Shown here in pieces: positions 40,401-51,926 of a stretch of DNA of 60,000 nt (positions within the stretch are counted from its first letter, which is position 1; every line of letters begins with the position of its first letter). The notes beneath the pieces were generated by a model. That model ran no database searches, had not been told where the DNA came from, and saw only the letters and a program-made list of their open reading frames with translations. The position numbers and the translations under genes were made by a program. Where the stretch lies: positions 7,330,001-7,390,000 of the forward strand of contig NC_135549.1 in NCBI RefSeq assembly GCF_964340395.1, written 5' to 3'. This DNA is from Glandiceps talaboti (Eukaryota; Hemichordata; Enteropneusta; Spengelidae).

Positions 40401-43400
40401 ACTAGACCTAGCTGTACCAGCCAGGAGACTATTTTCAGTTCTTGTAAATGTGGCTAACAAGTCGGTGAACTGTGCTTCACCGACTCCAACCAGAGGTACA
40501 AGTGAGGAGACGTTTTTTTAGAGTTTGTAACTGTAATATGACTAGTATATCAATGAAGTACAACGCATTATTACAGTAGAACAACTAAAGTCATTCAGAA
40601 ATATGAAAAAAAAACAATGAATACTTTCTTATCCATATTGCCCATAAAAATAATCAATTCATAGAAAGATTTTAAATAAATTGAGAAAAACTACGAGAGT
40701 AATTATGGATTATTCAGGATTGGGTGTTTTTTTTCAAGCATAGTCCTAATATTCAGAAAACATGACAAATGTCCTGCTTGGGGTACAATGAAGGAAAGAT
40801 ACATACAAGATAATAACATGCAGTATGTGAATGTTGTATGTAATGTATGGTGTATGACAAATACATACATTGTTTGGAACACACTTTTGAAGGACAGTAC
40901 AGTATGAATGTAAAAAAAAGAAACTTTTATTTCTGAGGTGACACTTACCAACAAGGAGAACTGTCGATTTTTCTGACAACAAGCAAGCAATAGGGACAAA
41001 GCAAGCAATCATGTATGAGGGTAGCAGTCAGCAAGATGGTCAATGTTGATCATGAAGTTATATACAAGAAAATCCACTTGGAATGCAACAAGATATGGCT
41101 CAATGCAAAACTATTAACATTGTACCTCCAAAGATGTATGGTCACTCTATATCCTTAGATACACTACGTGGGATAGTGTAGTCAAGAGGAAGTTTAAGTA
41201 TTGATGTTGTGTAATGTGTGGTGAGACAGTCTGGGGAATGTCTGTTTGTATGGTACACACATACACACAGTAGTGTAACCAAGATTACAATTACTAGAAG
41301 TGAGAGGTTTACAAAAAATGGCATCTCAAAAGGGATGTCTTCTATGCATACAGTAGAATACACTGGGCAATGTTTAGTTATAGTATGATGACAAATTATG
41401 ATGTAATTAATATGTGTATAGGTAGCTATACTTACCACCATCTGTAAAATCCTGATATGTCAATATATCGAACACATCACAATATTAAACTAACTGATTT
41501 AAATGTTAGCACAGTCTGTTGTTTTTGTAAGTGTCGCAGTAGCTGTAACTGTTGGTTTATTTTTTGAATTGTAGTTCCATATGACGACTTAATAAAGTTA
41601 ATTACTATTGCTCAGAATCTACATGTTATACCTGCTATATTACATGTATTTTACTATTGATTGATCAAACTCTGTACAAGCTTACCATAGCTTCATGTTT
41701 TGGATACGACATGTATCTTGTGTCACAATATTTTCAGCACTTTCTTGTTCTATGTGAGTAATGTTCATGACTTATAAGATGGTAAAAACCATACTTAATA
41801 TAAGATTAATAAGAAAGATCAGACTGATGTTTGTGAAGCTTTCCTTTCTTTCTATAATATTGAGAAAACAAAGACTCTGAGTTACAGCTACTGTGGCTTT
41901 AAGAGGAAAAAATCTGAAGAATACGAGATGAGAATAGCACTGCTGGTAATCTGTTGAGCAGTGTATTAAGCCAAGAATATTTGGACTTACTCGTTTCAGT
42001 TCACTCTCCACCTTACTGAGGTCTTCAGCTTTCTGCTGTATCATCACTTCCATGGTACTAAGCTTAGAATCTTTCTTTAAACCAGCTGAAGCCATAGAGT
42101 TGGCATGCTCCTTCAACTCCATCAAGTTATTCTGTAAAATTTATCAATGAGTGGAAAGTTGATTTGTGAACAATCTGACACAATACATGACTCACATATA
42201 TTGACTTCATTGAGTGATGAGGTATGGTCAATTGAAAAAGAATATGGAGGGAAAGCAAAGGAACACAGTTGCTTTGAGATGCACAAGTTGCATGCTGGAG
42301 CAATGCTTTTACTCAATAACTGGACTTTTTGAAAAGAACTTCTGTTTGGTGTATTACAAACAGGACCTGTTGAGAAGTGGAATTGGTTGACAGATCATAC
42401 AAGTTTATAATAAGCATAAATAATTATAATAGTAGTTTTAGAGTCTGCTTTCCAACACTGTTCAAAAATACTTTTGTTACCCATCACACAGACCTAATGA
42501 CACAACAGCCCTTTATACTTCCTCCTTCCTGGGAACCATACATTCTAGGCAAAAATTAGTTTGCTGTACTTATGTTCAGTAACAAAACTATGAGATGATA
42601 ACAAAATGTTTGAAACCTCTTAACCAATGGATTTATTCATACCGTTTCATAAATCTGCTACTTGTGACATGAAATCCTATCATTACCTCTTTTTCTTCAA
42701 ATTCTCTCTGTAACGTCATCACTTTGTCTTTTAGTTCTTTGACTTGTTTAGAATACATATCATTCTCTTCTTGTCTCTCTGCATCTTCTCTGTCTCTCTG
42801 TTCCTTCAACCTTTCTATCATTCTGTCTTTATCACCGAGTGCTTCCTCTAGACTGGACACAGCACTGTCTGAACTACTATGATCCGTCTGTAAGGCTGTC
42901 ATTCTTTCTCTCAGATTACTCATCTGTATGTCTTTATCACCAAGCTGCTCTTGTAAATTGTCCAACTGAAAAAATCAATTGTTTTTAGTCAATATTACAA
43001 ACAATAAGTAAAAGGAATGGGTGCCAGCAGAAAGGAAATACTTGCGTGGTAGTTATCAAAAAGAGAAATAATTGAGCAAGTTTCAAAAATATTTGATCTG
43101 GTTTCCTTGAAATGTTTATTAACAAGGATGTAAGTGTTACATATTTCCAACCTTCACATATATAATAGTTCTCAGACTGCTACATAAAGAAGAGTCTGGT
43201 GAAACTTGTAAAGGTGGAAACATGATATTATGATTCCTAGCCTGGCTGCAAGCCCTCCAGGACCATAAAGGCCAACTGACCTTTTAAGACTGAAGTTTGA
43301 TATTCTACATCTATATCATGTATGCTAGCCTCTGGGGTAGCGTACTTTTGTACTGTCTACATGACAGTGACCTTTGGGATAGCATCAACTCCAGGCTTTA

Positions 43401-46400
43401 GATCGGGGAATACTGTAATCTTGTTTGATATTCCCTTCCCATATACTTAAGTTACGTGACACAGTTTTTGTGAACAGCTTTATACATATCAAAATTACCA
43501 CAATTGTTAGGAAGTTTTTTGTAGTTTTCACAAATGTCGGGGTCTAACTTGTGTTTCTGTCTCAGTGATATTAAAGTTTATAAAATTATCATCAAAGTAG
43601 ATTTACCATGTAGTGTATGTATCTATGTAAACTCTAGCTGAGTTTCCCAACGTTCCCAACAACATGCTACAAGGTGTGGAAATCTATACAATTTTTATCA
43701 GATTTCCAAACCTTAGCACACACACACACACACCCACACACACACACACTCTGTAGTATAATCCTACTGGCAGTATATCTTGGACTATCTTTTACACTCT
43801 TTAACATCAGAGATTACATTTACTATATATAATACTTACTACATGTATGGATTCTCAAAAGTATAAAGTGATGTTCCTATTGCCACATTTACATTTATTT
43901 CACTTGTTCACCCAATGGATAATTTCAATGTTTTTTTTTTTTTTTTTTTTTTTTTTTTTGGGGGGGGGGGTAATGATTACAAGAGCAACACAACATAGAA
44001 CTAGTATTTTCATTTGTCTATACAAATGTTGTGATCAGCCAGTCTAATGACATCCCTTGAACTATACCTATGTACAAGATAGACAGCAAAGACACTAGGT
44101 ACACTTATGGAAGTTTGACTATTGGTAAACTGTATACAACATGTCATGACAGACCCAGGGGGTGATACTATGACACACTTGGTAGGGCTATGGTACCCAC
44201 ATTTAGAATATAACATCCCTTTTTAGACCTTTTCAGTATCAAATGTAAATCCCAAAGGAATTCCAGTTCTGCTTATGATAACTCAAGATGAACAGTTTAA
44301 ACAAAATGTCTTAGCCTGAAAAACAAAGAATATATAGAAAATTTGAAAGAAAATGTGTTGCAAAAGTAGAGTTTGGATACTATATCCACTCTTTTTGGCA
44401 AGATGATCATATTGATGCAAAAATGCACTCATAAGGTATATTAAGGTCAGTTGAGGTCATATTAAGGTCAATATTAAGGTGAGTAACACCCCCTGGGTCA
44501 CACAAAATAATACATTTCATTAAAAAAGACAGTACATGTTACATTTATTAGTTGATATCAATAGACTATATAAAACTTATCTACTTGTTCTCTTGTAGCA
44601 TGTTCTTAGCCATGGTGTCCTTATTTTTAAGCGGAGTTGTTTTTAAACACCCATGTATTTTTGTAATATTTGTGAATTACTAATGACAAGTTAATGAAGA
44701 TTCAAACTTTGCTTCACGGTTCAGAGGAACCATAAAGTACAGTATGTAATAAGCAATTTTGAAATTTGGAATTCTGAAAAGACTTTTGTCTGGGCTATGT
44801 GCAACTAAAATGTTGAAATGCAAGGTACAAATTTCACATCATAATGCTATATAAGTTATTCTTACACAAATTTTTGGTTTGTTTTAAATTAAATTTGTGC
44901 AGTGTGCAGAATACCAAAACTGGTGAATAATGTGACAACTTGGCTGGGTATATACTACAAACCAAACAGTAGTTTAAACATTATTGGATTCCATTCAACA
45001 AAACATCATGCAGAACAAAGCTAAATTTACAGTCATCAACAAAAAAACAAACAAACAGAACCCTAAATCATAACTGAACTGTGAGAACAGAACCAAATAA
45101 AGAGAGGAACGCAGGCATACAAGCTTTAGTACTGGATGAGATGAAAAAATCAAATATTGCAAAGCACTAAACTGAAATGTGATTGACTGACTGACAGCAA
45201 TGTGAGATAGTACATGATGGAGGGATATTTAACGTCAATATACGACAGCACACAGTGAATGATTTACTAATATCACCTTGATTTGGAAGATATTAATTTT
45301 CCTATCCTTGATATCCAGTCTATTTCTCATGTCAGTTAGCTCAAAACACGAACAAAAAAAAAAGAGTGACCAAGTCAGAGATACGATGTTGCGATTGGAA
45401 AGCTGCTGGATGAAGTGTGCAAGACAGTGCTGTAAATAAAGCACTTACAATAACAGCTTTGCTGGGCTAGGTAAGGGTTGTAGGAATAAAGAAGCTCTAT
45501 CACTACTTTTCAACTGTTGGCTTCATATGGGGGATACCTACTGGTTGAACAGAAGAAGGCAAAGGGGAAAGAAACTAATATTGACAACAGAAATGCATAG
45601 CTGAGCTGATGACAGGAACTAAATTTAAGCAAAGGGATTCAATGGCATGGCTATGATAAAGTAGGGTATATTGACACCCAGTATTCATTGTCACGACTGA
45701 GTGAAGCAAGCTCAATGTCACGGCTGTCCAAACATACGCATTGATTGATCACCTGCATTAGTAAAGCTACCCAACAGTGTTAATTTTTACAAGAAGTTGA
45801 AGTACATTGTTGTATGTTTACCTTTCTTTGCAGTACATTAATCTTTCTGTCTTTAATATCCAACATTTCTCTTACTTCGGCTATGTCACCACTATATTTA
45901 CCCTTCTCTTCATTGAAGTTGGCTATTTGTTTGTTCTTTCTCTCTATCAGATTGTCTTTCTCTTCAATTCTGGCTCTAAGTGCTTCAACCTGTTGATCAA
46001 AACGCATACCAGAACATGTTACAATTTCCATATCATAAAATTTCTCAAACATTTTGATTTAATCTAATTTCTTCCACGTAAAATTGATTAATATTTCATT
46101 CAATTCAATATATATATATATGATTCAAATTAATCAGATATTATCAAATTCTAATATGTTGTTTGTCCTTCCTAACCAACTCATCAGCAAAAATTACTTA
46201 TAAATAATATATTGAGTAATTCATAGTACACAACCCCAAGCTTCTCATTAATCATAACAAATTCACCAGTAGATGTCAAATTAATACATTTCTCATCAAT
46301 TATGGCCTAAAACCCTAGTAAGGCATCACAAAGGTCACAGCTTAGCTGTTTTTAGATATAACACACGACTACTAACACTCTCACCAAGTAATCAAGTCAA

Positions 46401-49400
46401 ATTACTAAAAACTAGAATTTGTTGAAATGACTAACTTCAGATTATTTAAATTACCAAGAGACTTGTAAAATTAGTCACAAAATCATACTATATTAATTTT
46501 TAATTTTAAATACATAGTGTAATTTTACACATAATTACATTAATTTTAGACATTTCGGATAATTTAAATTATCAATATAAATTACCAATAGACGTAAAAT
46601 TAGTCATAAAATCATATTATATTAATTTTATATACACAGCGTATCATAATTTTCAACATGGTCAATTATTTCTGATGGTACAATAGTTGTAGCAGATGTA
46701 TACATGAACCATATGTTTTTATTTATTATAGTTTAAAAATTGTACAATATTTCTTTGTTGATTATGAATTACTAAAATTGTATGTGTTTGGTTTTTTGTT
46801 TTTGTTTTTTTAAATATATCAGAGTTATAAATTGAGAAGACTTTCTTACATCAGCTTGTAGTATGTTGGAATGTTGTTCTTTGGCAGCCAGTGATTCTTT
46901 CAAGACATCAAAGTGTGCTTGTTTGTCAGAGTATTGGATGGTCAGTGTATCCAGTTTTGTCTTGGTGGCTTGTAGATCTGTTTCTTTGTGAGACAAGTCT
47001 GATTTCAACTGATCAATCTGTACAGACAAACAAAACAAGATTATGACCAGATAAGAAATTTCATGATGTATGGTATATGTTCAATATTTATTGGTGAGGA
47101 TTTCCTAGAATGGAGTATGACACTTTTGTAGCATTTACAATTGTCATTTACACTAAACTGTTGGAAATTTTGATATTATTTCTCAATATTGTACTTCTTT
47201 CGGCCAAGGAAAATATCAGTTGTCTAGGTCACCAATGTCACTCCAAGTCCCCAGACAAGGGTTGTCAAAACCTTAAATCAAGAGCATTTTCCAACCAAAT
47301 GAAGACAAATATGGGGATATAATATAATTATACCTCCTCAAGCATAATTTATGAAAAAATTGTAAAAACTAATTGCAATTTGGAATGTTCTGACTCAAAT
47401 TTAAAGTAACACAGATCCTGTGATGTAGACATGGGTAGTCATGACATAGAATGAGGGTGTATAATCCATATTTTCTGTTCAAAGACAATAATTTGGCTTG
47501 TGTATGATATTAATACACCACTTCTCAGTATTCTTTATAAGTACACTATATAATAATACCCCCTATAATAACACAAAGATTTTCATAATTCTTGTAATAC
47601 AAGTATAAATCATAACATTTATATGATAAATTATGCTAAAAATATATTTCTGATTTTTTTTCATTATAATATTCACCAAAGGTTATGCAGAACAGAAAAT
47701 GTGACAAGGCTTATCCATTACCTCAAAAAGCATACAATGCAATGAAATCACACATCAGCATTTATGCTGTAAGGAAGTACAGCTTGACCAAGGTTATTTT
47801 AGTATGAAAGCACCTTGAAAGCCAATGTTTGGCATGGAAATACATACATGGGATGAAATCACACATCAGCATTTATGCTGTAAGGAAATATGGCTTGACC
47901 AAGGTTATTTTAGTATGAAAGCACCTTGAAAGCCAATGTTTGGCATGGAAATACATACAATGCAATGAAATCACACATCATCATTTATGCTGTAAGGAAA
48001 TACAGCTTGACCAAGGTTATTTTAGTATGAAAGCACCTTGTAAAATCCAAATACAAGTATGTCTGTCCTTCACACAACTTGTATATTGAATTATTCACAG
48101 AATAGATGAGATACTGGGATATCAGCTTGATGTAAGTATCTACCTAAAGTGTCTGAGTAGAGCAGGGCTACTTTAATGAAAGTGAAAAAAGCTCTTCAAT
48201 CCAATATATCAAGATTGCTAGCTTGACTATTACGTCAGAGTGGGCGGTTCTTTTAATTAATTTGATTTGATCTTAGCTTCTGACTGCAATTGCTTTTACT
48301 TCTCTAATACTTTTTGTTTTAGAAAAATATTTGAAATGTTTTTAATTGAAAATATGAGTGTAAAATTCATGGAAACCTTGTAGCTTTCCATTTTGATTGT
48401 GAGATAAATATAATATTCATAATCTCAGATGGAAAGTAGCAAATATTGCATATTTCAAACACTTTTCGGCTGTAAATATAGACAGCACATTGTATGTTAT
48501 CGAAAAGCGTAATGTTGACATATTTCATCGTAGCACCTACGCAGCTTTGATTAACTGCATTCAAATGAAATATTAATGACGATCTGATATTGTTTCATGA
48601 GTTCACACATTAAATTTTAATAACTTCCTGTAACTACCTTCCTGTCAGAGAACTATAATTCTATACATTGACAGTTTCACACGATATCAAGGTATTTATA
48701 GCTAACCTTATAGTTTAAATTGGTGTGGATTTGTTATACCATGTGTAAGCCAAGTTCTGTGATTCAAACAGAGACTATGGAATTTATACCCTTGCTATTC
48801 TACATCATAACATTAACATTGTGCATCAGTGTCACTCTCTGTGGTGCTTGAAATATGACTCAAAGTGTTCAAAATTGCCATTTTCCCCTAATTTTTTTCT
48901 TAAATTAACTTACTGCAGGTCACAACTGTTAACTAGTATTATTCTCCAATATTTGGCTCCATTCAGCTGGAAAATTCTCATTACATACAGGTTTTTGTGA
49001 CCCCTCATCTTTGCCTCATACTGTCAAGGCTCCTTATGTTACTCGTAATTCTCTTGGCTGAATAAAGAAAAATATTGGGGTATAACACCTGATTACCTGT
49101 CTTTTCATAAATTTGGAATGACTTCTGTACTCTTCAATTTGTTTGATTTCTTCAGTCCTCTCTTCAGGACTGATAGCACCACTGGATCGAAGTTTTTGGA
49201 GGTGTCTTTCCAATTCTTGTACCTGGCTCTCTAGTGAAGAAATTTTACCATCCTAGTTGAACAATAAATAAACAATCTCACAAAAAATGACTAGGGATAA
49301 TACACAGAAATGAAAACAGTGTGTTATATTGAATGTAAAAATATACATCACAGAAATCACAGCATTCACACCTAGATTTGATGATTTTATCTATCAGCCT

Positions 49401-51802
49401 GAAACCCATACCTAGTATTACAGGGCCTTTCACTCCATGTCACATAAAACTAGACAGTATGGATTCCAGGCTCATACCATAGCAATCAACAACACAAATC
49501 AGATAAATGGTTTAATTATAGTATAAAGGTTAGTTGGGGAAGGGGTAGGGATGTACATGTACTTATAATGACCACAGAAATGGCTAAATACTTTATTACT
49601 ACATTAACTACCAGAAACAAGGTTCTTGCACATTGTATCCAAATATTCTCATTGATATGTATTGTTGAAAATGATAGTATAATGATACGACAATATACAA
49701 TACAAACCACAAGAAAATATTGCTCTAAATATTTGGTATTGACACGCATGTTCACACTGTACAGTACTGATCAGTATTTTTGTACCAAGACTGGCTATTT
49801 GTGAAATCAGACAGTGAATATCAACATGCAGATTTTCAAACAACCATGCTATGAAATGAGACTTGTCGGATAGTATGTACAATTACAAATGTATATGATG
49901 TGTACTAGTAGAGAGGTAAAGTAGTAATATGTTTGATGAATGTATGGTACAGTGGTTAGTTTGGTGGGTATTAATTGACAAAAAAAATCATACATGCCAT
50001 TGTTACTTGTAATAAAGTACTTATCAATGATTTATTAAAACTTTGCTCAATATTTAATTTTGTAATGTTGTAGTTACACATAGTACATCAGCACACAAAC
50101 ATAAATCTTATGCCTCAGTAGCAAATAAGTGATTTCTGCAATCATAAAAATATTACAAGTGATCAATGGCATGAATAGCAATTCATCAAATCATCTATGG
50201 AATTATTAGTACATGTGTGGATAAGAAAAATGAGATCTTTACTCTATTGGTGAATGCTGAGGAATAAGGGTGTAGGAGAGAAAAGGTGGTATTACTTTGA
50301 TCAAAGGGGAGGGAAAATCACTTCAAACTTCAAAAATTGACTTTCGCAGAACTTTGTTATATCAATGCTACAGTCTGTATGTTTGCGTTCTTTAAACAGT
50401 TGACTGGCCTGCTATCCCTGCAACATATTTTGTCAACAATTTTTTTTTTTTTTTATACTTATGGAATATTAGTAAATAGTATCAATAAGCAATGCCAACA
50501 CAGATGCAACAATATCAGTGTTCAGTTTGACAGACAGTGCAAATTGTTAAACATCAAGCAGGTGTGCATTTCAAGCAGGCAAGTACAAACATGACCACAT
50601 GACTGTCACATGACTATCACATGACACATTACAATATTGGGGATACCTTGACTTCTATGATAGTTTTGAGGGCACTAGTAGTTCGAGAAGAATCTTGAGA
50701 TGTGAAGGAAGAACCAAGTTGTTGCTCAAGCTTTCTACTTTTCTCGGCATTAATTTCTAGGTCCTATAGGCAAGTACAGGAGTCAACAGAGAAAGAAAGC
50801 ATTTTTAGCATAGGATAGTCCATATCATTATTAGATGACTAGACATGTTTACATGCAATAGGGTGTGTTGTGTATTTGTATTCATTGTAATATCTCCAAC
50901 CATATTTATCTATGGAAATACAATACATTAGTTGTTAGTATCAGGTTGTGTTATGTCTGAAGTCAGCTCCACATGCACTGAAATTTTTATTTTATTTATT
51001 ACATTTAAATAAATGTTTTCTTTATTACTCTCACAAATCAAACAGGGTCATCTTTGAAATCAACACCTATAAAAACATATGTCTAAATTTACAGTATATT
51101 AAAGTAAGATTTGTTATCATGCTTATACCTTTGAAAATTTCACAATGGCTGGAGTTGAAAGCATCACAACATGATGTAATATTACTGCGGAATACTTTTT
51201 TACTTTATAGATATTTGAATTTAAATTTCACAAGAGTGGTTCTATAATATTACTTGTGTATTTTTTGTTTCATTGATTAAGATTGAATGCATGAGATAGT
51301 CAGTAAAAAATCGAGGATTCAGAATAATAACATCATTACATGAAAACAGAGGATTTCACAGTATCAAAAATACTACTACTGCTAGTATAAGTTTATCGAT
51401 GAGTCGGGAGAATTTTACAAAAACAAATGAATGCCAATTGTTTTGAGTATGTTGAATGTTGCTGGTAATGGAAGATGAAGAATCATGCCCTCTCCATATA
51501 TAATTAACAAGCCAATGCTCAGTACCTGCAATAGCATTTTACCTTACGCTAGAGGGTCAAAATAGAACAAGATGGTAAACTTGTTCTTATGTGCGCCTAC
51601 AGTAATGCATGTGTAGCATTAGGAGCAGAAGTTGTAGTGTAGACTAAGAAATCGAATAGTGGTTATTTTATGACACACCTAGGTGGTAGAATTCTACTGC
51701 AGGTACCAATAAATATTTATGAACCACTCAGTGTACTGTTACACATTGATAAAGGTTCTCTAATTTGACTTACTTGTACATATGCATACATGTACGTACG
51801 TA

Positions 51803-51838
<36 letters not shown>

Positions 51839-51857
51839 TGCACAGACATACACACAA

Positions 51858-51926
<69 letters not shown>

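Larger units (their letters stand above)
42966..45821 (-). other. ERC: ERC intron E-F, hosts alternative exon E'
   Basis: Contains the 63-nt candidate exon, a CA repeat and the T29G11 tract. Otherwise unremarkable. Confidence 0.85.
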
